Source: Luethyella okanaganae (GTDB lineage: Bacteria; Actinomycetota; Actinomycetes; Actinomycetales; Microbacteriaceae). Taken from it: DNA of 64,000 bases. Shown here piece by piece: positions 23,944 through 31,747 of the stretch. Below the pieces are notes generated by a model that worked only from the letters and a program-made list of their open reading frames with translations, had not been told where the DNA came from and did not search any database. How positions within the stretch are numbered: position 1 is the stretch's first letter; every line of letters begins with the position of its first letter. The stretch is taken from positions 930,001 to 994,000 of the forward strand of contig NZ_JBHSTP010000001.1 in assembly GCF_042660285.1 (NCBI RefSeq), given 5' to 3'. The translations under genes were made by a program, and so were the position numbers.

Positions 23944-25218
23944 ATGGCTCGGATAGGCGAAAGCGCCGATCTGCTCAAGTGCTCCTTCTGCGGCAAAAGC
24001 CAGAAGCAGGTGCAGCAGCTCATCGCGGGACCGGGCGTCTACATCTGTGACGAGTGCGTCGAGCTGTGCAACGAGATCATCGAGGAACGTCTCGCCGAAG
24101 CCGGCGAGGAAGAGACCGGCGAGTTCGAGTTGCCCAAGCCGAAGGAGATCTTCGCCTTCCTCGAGGAGTACGTCATCGGGCAGGAGGCGGCGAAGCGCGC
24201 CCTCGCCGTCGCCGTCTACAACCACTACAAGCGTGTACGCGCCCGCAACACCATCGGTCCGGCTGACGTGATCGACGATATCGAGATCGCCAAGTCGAAC
24301 ATCCTGCTCATCGGCCCGACCGGATGTGGCAAGACCTACCTCGCGCAGACCTTGGCCAAGCGCCTCAATGTGCCCTTCGCCGTCGCCGATGCCACCGCGC
24401 TGACCGAGGCCGGCTACGTCGGCGAAGACGTCGAGAACATCCTGCTCAAGCTCATCCAGGCCGCCGACTACGACGTCAAGCGTGCCGAGACCGGGATTAT
24501 CTACATCGACGAGGTTGACAAGATCGCCCGCAAGGCCGAGAACCCGTCGATCACCCGTGACGTCTCGGGCGAGGGCGTTCAGCAGGCGCTGCTCAAGATA
24601 CTCGAGGGCACGGTCGCATCGGTTCCGCCGCAGGGGGGCCGCAAGCATCCGCACCAGGAGTTCATCCAGATCGACACGACGAACGTGCTGTTCATTGTCG
24701 CCGGTGCGTTCGCGGGGCTTGAGGACATCATCTCATCGCGTGCGGGCAAGAAGGGGATCGGCTTCGGTGCTCCGCTGCACAGCAAGGGCGACGACGTCAA
24801 CCTGTTCAGCGAGGTGCTTCCGGAGGACCTGCACAAGTTCGGCCTCATCCCAGAGTTCATCGGCCGTCTCCCCGTCGTGACGACCGTGACACCGCTCGAC
24901 CAGGTGGCGCTCATGGAGATCCTCACTGAACCGAAGAACGCGCTCGTCAAGCAATACCAGCGCATGTTCGAGATCGACGGGGTCGAGCTCGAGTTCGACC
25001 GGGGCGCGCTCGAGTCGATCGCCGATCTTGCAGTGCTGCGTCAGACGGGCGCGCGCGGCCTGCGGGCGATCATGGAGGAGGTGCTCGGGCCTATCATGTT
25101 CGAGGTCCCCTCGAGCAACGAGGTCGCCCGGGTCGTCGTGACGCGCGAAGCCGTGCTCGACAACGCTGCTCCGACGATCGTCCCTCACAAGGCGCGTCGT
25201 GAGGAGAAGTCGGCTTAG
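23944..25218 (+). CDS. clpX: ClpX, AAA+ unfoldase of the Clp protease
   Basis: A 424-residue hexameric ATPase that unfolds substrates and feeds ClpP. The N-terminal zinc-binding domain uses C13, C16, C35 and C38. Walker A GPTGCGKT is at residues 124-131, pore loop GYVG at 157-160 and Walker B IIYIDEVD at 185-192. The IGF-type ClpP-binding loop reads KKGIGFGAP. GAAGGAGG precedes the ATG at 23944, an excellent ribosome binding site. All features are intact. Confidence 0.98.
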   Translation: MARIGESADLLKCSFCGKSQKQVQQLIAGPGVYICDECVELCNEIIEERLAEAGEEETGEFELPKPKEIFAFLEEYVIGQEAAKRALAVAVYNHYKRVRARNTIGPADVIDDIEIAKSNILLIGPTGCGKTYLAQTLAKRLNVPFAVADATALTEAGYVGEDVENILLKLIQAADYDVKRAETGIIYIDEVDKIARKAENPSITRDVSGEGVQQALLKILEGTVASVPPQGGRKHPHQEFIQIDTTNVLFIVAGAFAGLEDIISSRAGKKGIGFGAPLHSKGDDVNLFSEVLPEDLHKFGLIPEFIGRLPVVTTVTPLDQVALMEILTEPKNALVKQYQRMFEIDGVELEFDRGALESIADLAVLRQTGARGLRAIMEEVLGPIMFEVPSSNEVARVVVTREAVLDNAAPTIVPHKARREEKSA

Positions 25219-25256
25219 GTCGGTTGGCCCGTCGGCATTCGGATGTCGGCCCGCGA

Positions 25257-25418
25257 TCAGACGGTCGCTCGACTCGAGGAGCGCGCATGCGCAGCCCTCC
25301 GGTCCTTTTCCAGTGCCTGGCCGCGGCGTGCCCGCACGGCGCCGATCACGAGCTTCGCCATGAAGACGCGGATGGCGCGGTCCTCCGGATCCTGGCCGTT
25401 CGGCGAGAGGTAAGACAT
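25257..25418 (-). CDS. Possible small protein, 53 residues, hypothetical
   Basis: A reverse-strand frame in the gap after clpX starts at ATG 25418 with a weak AAGAAG upstream, and encodes MSYLSPNGQDPEDRAIRVFM followed by a basic helical tail. Third codon positions are strongly GC, unlike random sequence. The frame is open further upstream but has no start there. It may be a real small gene or the end of a lost one; I do not recognise it. No forward frame here is more convincing. Confidence 0.35.
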   Translation of the reverse strand: MSYLSPNGQDPEDRAIRVFMAKLVIGAVRARRGQALEKDRRAAHARSSSRATV

Positions 25419-25483
25419 CGCGTCTTCTTTCTCGACGGTTTTCTCGACGGTGAGTGAGGGAGCGGTGTTCGAGAGTCGCTTGA

Positions 25484-26701
25484 CGAGGCCCCACCGCTCG
25501 AACCGATGTCAACCGGTCTGCGATCCTCGCTCATCTGGGCGCGCACGGACCCGCTTCACGTGCGGACCTCGCACGGGCTCTCGACGTCTCGCCTGCACTG
25601 ATGACCCAACTCACCAAGGATCTGCTTGCCGACGGCCTGTTGCAGGAGCTCGAACAGGCTCCGTCGCAGGGTGGGCGTCCGGCGCGCATGCTCGGTCTCG
25701 TGACCTCCGCCGGCCGGGCCGTCGGTGTCAAGGTCGTCGCAGACCACATCGCCTTCGTCGAGGTCGGCATCGACGGAACGGTCCTGCGTTCGGCGAGCGA
25801 GCCGTTCGATGCCGCGACGGCGACCGTGCTCACCGACCTCACCATGCTGCTCCGCCGCTTCATCGCGGGCGGCAGCGACGTCCCTTTGCTCGGTGTCGGT
25901 GTCGGCGTCCCGGGGAGCGTCGACCGGCAAGGCAACGGCCTTGTCGACTCGACCCAGCTCGGCTGGCAGCACGTTCCTCTCGGAGCCACGTTGCGCCGCG
26001 CGCTCGCCCTGCCCGTGCTCGTCGAGAACAATGTCAACGCCCTCGCCATGGCGGAACGGCTCTACGGGATCGGACGTCGCTACGACAACTTCCTCGTCGT
26101 CACCATCGGCACGGGTGTCGGCGCCGGCATCGTCGTCGACGGGGTCGTTCTCCGGGGGAACGCCGGAGGAGCCGGCGAGATCGGTCACATCCCTGTGGCG
26201 ATGGACGGTCCCGCCTGCGGCTGCGGAAACCATGGCTGCCTCGAGGCGTTCATCGGCGAGGCGGCGCTCGTCGCCCAGGCGCGGGAACTCGGCGTCATCG
26301 GCGAACAAGCCGGCATGGCATCCTTGCGCGCCGAAGCGGATGCGGGAAATCCCCTCGCCGCCGATGTCTTCAGCTCAGCCGGCCATCTGTTCGGGCGGGC
26401 ACTGGCCGGCATCGTGCACACCCTCGACCCGGAGACGGTCATCGTGCTCGGCGAGGGGACCGCGGCCTGGAAGCACTGGTCGTTCGGCTTCGAGCTGAGC
26501 CTGCGATCGTCGCTCATCCCCAGTCGTCGCGGTCTCGCGGTCGAGGTCGAGACCTGGCAGGACGAGAGCTGGGCTCAGGGAGCCGCCGCCCTCGTGCTCG
26601 CGACACCGTTCGATGCCGAGGGCATTGCCGGCGAGCAAGGCAGGCTCGTGCGTGAGCGCCTCGTGGAGCAGTCGGCGCCGCAGGAGCCGTCACGACCATG
26701 A
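25484..26701 (+). CDS. ROK-family transcriptional repressor, start codon unclear
   Basis: The protein has an N-terminal winged helix (SAILAHLGAHGPASRADLAR) and a ROK sugar-kinase-like domain: GVGVGVPGSVD, ENNVNALA, GTGVGAGIVVDG and the zinc motif CGCGNHGCLEAF. It should bind a sugar and repress neighbouring uptake genes. The reading frame is open from 25484, but no ATG, GTG or TTG occurs before ATG 25601, which lies after half of the helix-turn-helix. A GTG at 25450 in another frame could be the true start if one frameshift occurred. The stop overlaps the permease start (ATGA). The gene is probably damaged. Confidence 0.7.
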   Translation, partial: RGPTARTDVNRSAILAHLGAHGPASRADLARALDVSPALMTQLTKDLLADGLLQELEQAPSQGGRPARMLGLVTSAGRAVGVKVVADHIAFVEVGIDGTVLRSASEPFDAATATVLTDLTMLLRRFIAGGSDVPLLGVGVGVPGSVDRQGNGLVDSTQLGWQHVPLGATLRRALALPVLVENNVNALAMAERLYGIGRRYDNFLVVTIGTGVGAGIVVDGVVLRGNAGGAGEIGHIPVAMDGPACGCGNHGCLEAFIGEAALVAQARELGVIGEQAGMASLRAEADAGNPLAADVFSSAGHLFGRALAGIVHTLDPETVIVLGEGTAAWKHWSFGFELSLRSSLIPSRRGLAVEVETWQDESWAQGAAALVLATPFDAEGIAGEQGRLVRERLVEQSAPQEPSRP

Positions 26702-27085
26702 TGACGGTCCTCCCCGGCACCGCCCTCGCCGCCGAGGGTCTCGATGCGAAGGACGCCGCGATGCGGCCGTCTCTCCATACAAGCCGCCGTCCCGGTTCAC
26801 GCGCACGACGCCTGGGCTACACGCTGACGGTGCTCGCCTTCCTGCTCCCGAGTGCCGTTCCACTCGTGCTCTTCGTGCTCGGCCCCATGGTCGCGGCGGC
26901 GTGGATCAGCATGACCGAGTGGAACCTGCTCGCACCGGCGAAGTGGGTCGGGCTCGGCAACTACGCCTCCCTGCTCGCCGACCCGCGGACCGCTGACGTG
27001 TTCCTCCACACCGTCTATTACATCGTCGGATACCTACCGCTCGTCTATGTCGGCGGCCTCGCGCTCGCACTCGCACTCAATGTTC
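26698..27085 (+). pseudogene. Sugar ABC transporter permease, N-terminal fragment only
   Basis: About 129 residues of a MalF/UgpA-type permease: a cytoplasmic tail, a first membrane helix (LTVLAFLLPSAVPLVLFVLG), the periplasmic EWNLLAPAKWVGLGNY segment typical of these subunits, and a second helix ending LALALNVPL. At about 27080 the similarity stops and the DNA continues as the 3' part of a GH31 gene in another frame. The remaining four helices and the EAA loop are missing, so it cannot transport. Its ATG overlaps the ROK stop, which shows the old operon order. Confidence 0.8.
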
Positions 27086-27451
27086 CGCTCCTATGCCCGT
27101 CTTCGCGAGCGACTCGTGCCCTATCTTGTCGAGCAGGTGCGGCGCGCCGTCCAGTCGGGTGCGCCGCTCATGCGGGCGCTCTACTTCGACCACCCGCACG
27201 ACGACGCCGTATGGGAACACCCGCTGCAGTGGCTGCTCGGGGATGACCTTCTCGTGGCTCCGGTTCTGGAGCCGGGACGGTCGAGGTGGCCTGTCTACCT
27301 GCCTGCCGGTAGCTGGGTGGACGTGTGGACGGGGGAGTCCTTCGACGGGGGAGCCGTCGTCGACGCCGCCGCGCCGCTCGAACGTATCCCTGTTTTCGCA
27401 CGTTCCGTGGCCTGGGAGCGTCTCCGCGACGTCTGGGAGACGGAGAATTGA
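27080..27451 (+). pseudogene. GH31 glycoside hydrolase, C-terminal fragment only
   Basis: About 123 residues match the end of GH31 alpha-glucosidase/alpha-xylosidase proteins: FRSYARLRERLVPYL, PLMRALYFD, QWLLGDDLLVAPVL, VYLPAGSWVDVWTGE and LERIPVFAR. The catalytic domain with its two aspartates is absent. The frame is fused to permease DNA at about 27080 and has only a chance ATG at 27047 upstream. The pieces imply one deletion that removed most of a sugar-uptake and hydrolysis operon. Confidence 0.8.
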
Positions 27452-27547
27452 CGGGGTCGGCATGGCCGACGGCAAAGTCATGGGGTGTGAGCGCACTCCG
27501 GCAGGCACACCCGTGAGCACGGTTTGATGGTCGAGCGATGTGTCGGG

Positions 27548-28681
27548 CTAAGCCAGATCGTCGTCCGTGCGGGCGCCGAAGACGATCTCGTCCCAGCTCG
27601 GCATGGACGCCCGTCCCTTCTTCGCGGCGCGTGCGGGAGGCGCGGCGGATGCCGCAGCGGAAGCGTTCTGGCTGCTGTTCCGGCCGCCCCACAAGCCCTT
27701 CGCCGGAGCCGGGGAAACCGGAGGAGACGTGATCGACGGAGCGACCGGCTCGATCGTGTCGTCGAAAGTGTCGAGAGGGACATCGCCTGTGCGGGCCGTC
27801 GGCTCTCGACGCGATGTGTCGTCGTCCTCGAACGAGGCTGTCTCTCGTTCCCCACGCCGGCGGCGCAGTGCGTCGAGCAGATCGGCGGTCTCGCTCGGGC
27901 TCTGCGGTGGCTCATCCGCCCGCTTGATCGCGGCGCGCGTGGCGGCAGGACTCGAGGTCGTCGTCACAGCGCGCCCGTATGGCACGGGCTCGAGGTGGGG
28001 AGCGGTGTCGTTCTCGTCGTCGAGGGAGTCTTTGAACGTGAACGCGCCGCTGTCGAAGCGGGACTCGTCGATCGATGCGACGTCGTTGCCGACGGCGCGC
28101 AGGCGCGGGATCAGAGAGCCTTTGATCTCGCCTCGCTGCGAGAGCGTCACAGCTTCGCTGTTGAGAGGCGAGAGGGTCTGCTTCTTCGGCTCGAAGCCCC
28201 AGCGCGCGTCGTGGTCGATCTCGTCGGCCGTGAAAGCGAGCTTGATGATCCACCCGCCGGCCGGATCCTTCCAACTCGCCCAGCGCTCGTCGAAGGCGCC
28301 GAGGGAGCCGAGGCGTCCGCGAATGACGTTTCCGAAGGTGGCCGCATCCGCGTCGGGCTCCGGATCGATGGCGGTGTGGACGGGAACGCTCAGGGCGGAC
28401 GTGACCATGTGTTCGCGCTCGGCGATGACGGGACCCTCGAAGCGCTGGATGTACTCGAGCGATGCGCCCGTCACCGCTGCGACGTCGTCGGCAGACATGC
28501 CGGAGCGGATGTACGCCTGCACCTCGCGCGGCGAGAGCTTGGGGCCATTGGCCGGCTCGGGTTGCGCCTGACGGAGTCGAGACTGCAGCACCTCGTCGAT
28601 GGCGATCCGGAAACGGTCGCCCTCGTCCGAGGCTGCGAGGAGTGCCCCGTTCTCGACTCCGATAACCTTCAATTCCTGCAT
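27548..28681 (-). CDS. sepH: SepH, FtsZ-stimulating septation protein (DUF3071)
   Basis: A cell-division protein conserved in actinobacteria that binds FtsZ and promotes filament assembly. The 377-residue protein has the DUF3071 N-terminal domain (MQELKVIGVENGALLAASDEGDRFRIAID) containing a helix-turn-helix-like segment (LSPREVQAYIRSGMSADDVA). A long, low-complexity, charged linker follows, ending with a short conserved C-terminal motif (SMPSWDEIVFGAR). It starts at ATG 28681 after AAAGGG. Synteny with DUF4193, DUF3093 and dut supports the call. Confidence 0.93.
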   Translation of the reverse strand: MQELKVIGVENGALLAASDEGDRFRIAIDEVLQSRLRQAQPEPANGPKLSPREVQAYIRSGMSADDVAAVTGASLEYIQRFEGPVIAEREHMVTSALSVPVHTAIDPEPDADAATFGNVIRGRLGSLGAFDERWASWKDPAGGWIIKLAFTADEIDHDARWGFEPKKQTLSPLNSEAVTLSQRGEIKGSLIPRLRAVGNDVASIDESRFDSGAFTFKDSLDDENDTAPHLEPVPYGRAVTTTSSPAATRAAIKRADEPPQSPSETADLLDALRRRRGERETASFEDDDTSRREPTARTGDVPLDTFDDTIEPVAPSITSPPVSPAPAKGLWGGRNSSQNASAAASAAPPARAAKKGRASMPSWDEIVFGARTDDDLA

Positions 28682-28882
28682 CGCGGAAGCCCTTTCGCGC
28701 TCAGTGTCGTTGCCAGGATGTCACGGCCGAGCTGCTTTTCCCGGGAATAACGCAGGCGCGCCGCAAGTTATCACGCACGCCGGAAATACGGGCGAGCGGG
28801 ATGGTTTGCTATTCACCGCGCTTTGATGCAAACTATGGCCGCCGATTTATGTTGTGACGGCGATTACGGAAGTGGATGGGGC

Positions 28883-29176
28883 ATGGCAACGGATTACGAC
28901 GCACCGCGAAAGACCGACGACGATTCTGATTCGATCGAGGCGCTTAAGGAGCGTGTACCCGACAAGATGTCCGGCGTCGTAGACGTCGACGACGCCGACA
29001 ACCCTGGCGGGTTTGAGCTGCCGGGCGCAGACCTCTCGGATCTCGACCTCGATGTGGTCGTTCTGCCGCCGCAGGCGGACGAGTTCACCTGTGTGAGCTG
29101 CTTCCTCGTGAAGCACCGCTCTCAGATCGACCACGAGGAGAAGCTCGGGCCGATTTGTCTGGAGTGCGCGTCCTGA
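28883..29176 (+). CDS. DUF4193 family small zinc-ribbon protein
   Basis: A 97-residue acidic protein found widely in actinobacteria. It begins MATDYDAPRK and ends with two CxxC pairs (CVSC ... CLEC) that probably bind zinc, as in the DUF4193 family. The function is unknown; its constant position next to sepH and dut suggests a housekeeping role. The start is ATG 28883, which has an imperfect purine-rich leader. A perfect 22-bp hairpin begins 68 bp after the stop. Confidence 0.9.
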   Translation: MATDYDAPRKTDDDSDSIEALKERVPDKMSGVVDVDDADNPGGFELPGADLSDLDLDVVVLPPQADEFTCVSCFLVKHRSQIDHEEKLGPICLECAS

Positions 29177-29243
29177 CCGGGTGATCCGAGCGGGGGCTCG
29201 ATTCGCCCCCGCCCCCTGGGCCGTCTCCTCTCTCTTCTCTCTG

Positions 29244-29299
29244 CGAGACTGCGTGAATCGTCGAATAGAACCGCTATTTCGACGATTCACGCAGTCTCG
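29244..29299. repeat. Perfect 22-bp inverted repeat downstream of DUF4193
   Basis: The arm at 29244-29265 (starting CGAGACTGCGTGAATC) is exactly complementary to 29278-29299, around a 12-base loop. The stem is far longer than a usual terminator, has AT-rich parts, and is not followed by a T-run. It may end transcription from both sides, or be a mobile repeat of REP/MITE type. It lies between convergent genes. Confidence 0.85.
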
Positions 29300-29310
29300 G
29301 GAGAGCAGCC

Positions 29311-29360
29311 GGGGGGAGAAGTTGGGGGGAGAAGTCGGGTGGGGGAAGTCAGGTGGGGGG
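29311..29360 (+). repeat. G-rich tandem tract with G-quadruplex potential
   Basis: Five runs of three to six G are separated by short AGAAGT-type spacers, with units such as GGGGGGAGAAGTT and GGGGGGAGAAGTC. The spacing allows a G-quadruplex on the forward strand. The tract reaches the stop codon of the convergent DUF3093 gene and follows the 22-bp inverted repeat directly. Confidence 0.65.
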
Positions 29361-29795
29361 ACGCGATCCGTTGATCGCAGCGGCCAAGTCCTTCGGTCTC
29401 CTGCTCGAGATCAGCCAGTACGGGGTCGGATCGGACGGATCGCGGAGCGGTATTTTGACGACGGGGTGTACCCAGCCGCGGATGAGCAGCCACGCACGGA
29501 CGTCGAGAGCCGTCCCACGCTGTTCAGTGGCACCAACGCCGGAGAACGGCACGGCCTCGCCGAGAAACTCGACGGCGATACGCGCCCGTCCGGCCCCGAG
29601 CGTCCCGTTGGAGACCTCGACGACGGGTGACGCGATCGTCAGCAGGGTGACGCATCCCGCATAGAGCGCGACGGCGGTCACGAAGCCGGCGACGAGTGAG
29701 ATAGGCGCGAGCACGAGGACGCTGGCCGGCATGACGAGGGCCGTAACGATGAAGACCCACGGACTGGGCCAGAGTTTCTCGCGGTATGCAGGCAT
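29349..29795 (-). CDS. DUF3093 family membrane protein
   Basis: A 148-residue protein with two close hydrophobic segments near residues 13-55, then a C-terminal cytoplasmic domain with the family pattern WLLIRGWVHPVVKIPLRDPSDPTPYWLISSRRP. This matches DUF3093, which nearly always lies next to dut in actinobacteria. The function is unknown. It diverges from dut, with only about 38 bp between the two starts, so their promoters overlap. Confidence 0.9.
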   Translation of the reverse strand: MPAYREKLWPSPWVFIVTALVMPASVLVLAPISLVAGFVTAVALYAGCVTLLTIASPVVEVSNGTLGAGRARIAVEFLGEAVPFSGVGATEQRGTALDVRAWLLIRGWVHPVVKIPLRDPSDPTPYWLISSRRPKDLAAAINGSRPPT

Positions 29796-29821
29796 GTCCC
29801 TATTCGATCAGACTTCTGCAC

Positions 29822-29827
29822 TACCCT
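29822..29827 (+). promoter_or_regulatory. -10 element, leaderless promoter of dut
   Basis: TACCCT with six bases to the GTG at 29834, and no Shine-Dalgarno. This supports GTG 29834 over the in-frame ATG at 29786. Confidence 0.55.
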
Positions 29828-29833
29828 CGACAC

Positions 29834-30322
29834 GTGGCTGAAAGCGTCGAAGTATTGATCACTGCGTCCATCGTCCCCCGTTATGCGCATCCTGGCGATG
29901 CGGGTGCGGATCTGCATGCGGCCGAGGCCGTCGTGCTCGGCCCCGGGAAGCGTGCCACGGTCGGCACCGGCGTCTCGATCGCCCTTCCCGACGGCTACGC
30001 GGCCTTCGTCGTGCCGCGCAGCGGCCTCGCTTCGAAACACGGCATCACGATCGTGAACAGCCCGGGAACGGTCGACGCCGGTTACCGGGGCGAAATCAAG
30101 GTGGCTCTGCTCAACACCGACGGCAGCGCTGCATATTCCATCGCTGCAGGCGATCGCATAGCCCAGTTGATCGTGATGCCCGTGACCAGGGCCACCTTCA
30201 TCGAGGTCGAGCGCCTCCCCGGGAGCGATCGCGGTGACGGTGGATTCGGCTCGACGGGATTCGGCGCCTCGAACGGCGCGAGCAATCGTTTCGACGGCAG
30301 CAAGACAGGAGAGCACTCGTGA
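29834..30322 (+). CDS. dut: dUTP diphosphatase
   Basis: This enzyme splits dUTP to dUMP, which keeps uracil out of DNA and supplies thymidylate synthesis. It is a 162-residue trimeric dUTPase with all five motifs: DAGADLHA, PRSGLASK, GTVDAGYRGEI, GDRIAQLIV, and the C-terminal glycine-rich arm RGDGGFGSTG that closes the active site. The GTG start at 29834 follows a leaderless promoter. The stop overlaps the GTG start of the DUF3710 gene by 4 bp. Confidence 0.97.
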   Translation: MAESVEVLITASIVPRYAHPGDAGADLHAAEAVVLGPGKRATVGTGVSIALPDGYAAFVVPRSGLASKHGITIVNSPGTVDAGYRGEIKVALLNTDGSAAYSIAAGDRIAQLIVMPVTRATFIEVERLPGSDRGDGGFGSTGFGASNGASNRFDGSKTGEHS

Positions 30323-30948
30323 GTGAATTCGAAGGCATCGGAGACGTTCCGGTTGAGCATCCCAAGTCTGCCCCGGAAGACCGGGCAATCGAAGGGCCAC
30401 TCGACGACGGCGAAGCGAATCCGGTTCGCCCGTATGTCGACCTCGGCGGCGTCAAGATCCTCCCGAGGGAGGGACTCCACCTGCGGCTCGAGATCGAGGA
30501 GGAGAGCAAGCGCGTCGTCGCCATCGGCCTCGACTACGTGAACTCAACCCTCCAGGTACAGCCGTTCGCGGCACCCCGCTCGAGCGGCCTCTGGCACGAG
30601 ATCCGCGAGCAGATCGCGGAGCAGATCGCCCGTCAGGGCGGCACGACGACCTTGCGCGAGGGATCCTTCGGTCCGGAGCTGCTCGCGCAGATCCCCGTCG
30701 CCGCAGCCTCGGGCACGGCCGGGAGCACCCGTCTGGCCCGATTCATCGGCGTCGACGGGCCGCGTTGGTTCCTCCGCGGTGTCATCGCCGGAGAAGCGGC
30801 CGTCAATCCGGATGCGGCCGCAGCGGTCGAAGACCTCTTCCGCAGCATCGTCGTCGTGCGCGGCACGACGCCCATGCCGCCTCGCGATCTCATTCCGCTG
30901 CGGATGCCGCCCGCCCCTGCCAGCGGCGACCAGCCCGTCGTCGTCTGA
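30319..30948 (+). CDS. DUF3710 family protein
   Basis: A 209-residue soluble protein with the family core DLGGVKILPREGLHLRLEIEE and GVDGPRWFLRGVIAG. It is conserved in actinobacteria downstream of dut; the function is not known. The GTG start at 30319 overlaps the dut stop (GTGA) and has AGGAG upstream, so dut, this gene and the DUF3159 gene form a translationally coupled operon. Confidence 0.92.
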   Translation: MSEFEGIGDVPVEHPKSAPEDRAIEGPLDDGEANPVRPYVDLGGVKILPREGLHLRLEIEEESKRVVAIGLDYVNSTLQVQPFAAPRSSGLWHEIREQIAEQIARQGGTTTLREGSFGPELLAQIPVAAASGTAGSTRLARFIGVDGPRWFLRGVIAGEAAVNPDAAAAVEDLFRSIVVVRGTTPMPPRDLIPLRMPPAPASGDQPVVV

Positions 30949-30965
30949 TGGTAGAGGTCCCCTCG

Positions 30966-31745
30966 ATGAGCGATCACGACGAGTCCGGCGCACCCGCCGG
31001 CTACCGGGCGAGCCCCGATGGTCCTGGGCTGCCTGATGCGAACTCCGCGAACCCCGCGACTCTCGCCGGGGGCATGGCTGCCGCCGCGCGCAAGGCGGGC
31101 CTCGGCGCAGCCGCAGACGGCGAGCCGCTGACCGGTGTCGCGCTGCTCGCGGCGATGGGCGGCGTGCGCGGCATCGTCGAGGCGATCCTGCCCGGGCTGC
31201 TCTTCCTGCTCGCATTCACCTTCACCCGGAACCTCGTCGTCTCGCTCATCGCCCCCGTCGTCATAGGCGTGGTGTTGGCCGGTCTCCGTCTCGCTCAGAA
31301 GCAGCCGCTGACTCAGGCGGTCGGCGGCCTTGTCGGCATCGCGGTGTGTGCGGTGCTCTCGCTGCTCTCGGGGAAAGCCGAGGACTACTATGTTCCGGGC
31401 TTCTGGACCAACGCCGGCTATCTCGTCGCCCTCGTGATCTCGGTGCTCGTCGGCTGGCCCCTCGTCGGTCTCGCCGTCGGCTTCCTCATGGGCGACGGCC
31501 TCGCCTGGCGTAAGGACCGTGCCAAAAGGCGGGCGATGCAGCTTCTCACCCTCTGCTGGGCGGGACTCTTCGCCCTGCGTCTCCTCGTTCAGCTACCGCT
31601 GTACTTCGCGGGCGACGTCGACGCTCTCGGAGCGACTCGACTCCTCATGGGTGTGCCCCTCTACGGCATCCTGTTGATCGTGTCGTGGTTGTTCGTGCGG
31701 TCGTTCTATCACAAGCTCACCCCTCAGGAGCCCGGAGAGTCCTGA
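30966..31745 (+). CDS. DUF3159 family membrane protein
   Basis: A 259-residue protein with about six hydrophobic segments, with the motif GVRGIVEAILPGLLFLLAF at the start of the membrane part and RLLVQLPLYFAG near the end, which identifies DUF3159. The start is taken as ATG 30966, because GAGG lies eight bases upstream; ATG 30948, overlapping the previous stop, would add six residues. The function is unknown. The P-type ATPase gene follows after two bases. Confidence 0.88.
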   Translation: MSDHDESGAPAGYRASPDGPGLPDANSANPATLAGGMAAAARKAGLGAAADGEPLTGVALLAAMGGVRGIVEAILPGLLFLLAFTFTRNLVVSLIAPVVIGVVLAGLRLAQKQPLTQAVGGLVGIAVCAVLSLLSGKAEDYYVPGFWTNAGYLVALVISVLVGWPLVGLAVGFLMGDGLAWRKDRAKRRAMQLLTLCWAGLFALRLLVQLPLYFAGDVDALGATRLLMGVPLYGILLIVSWLFVRSFYHKLTPQEPGES

Positions 31746-31747
31746 TC

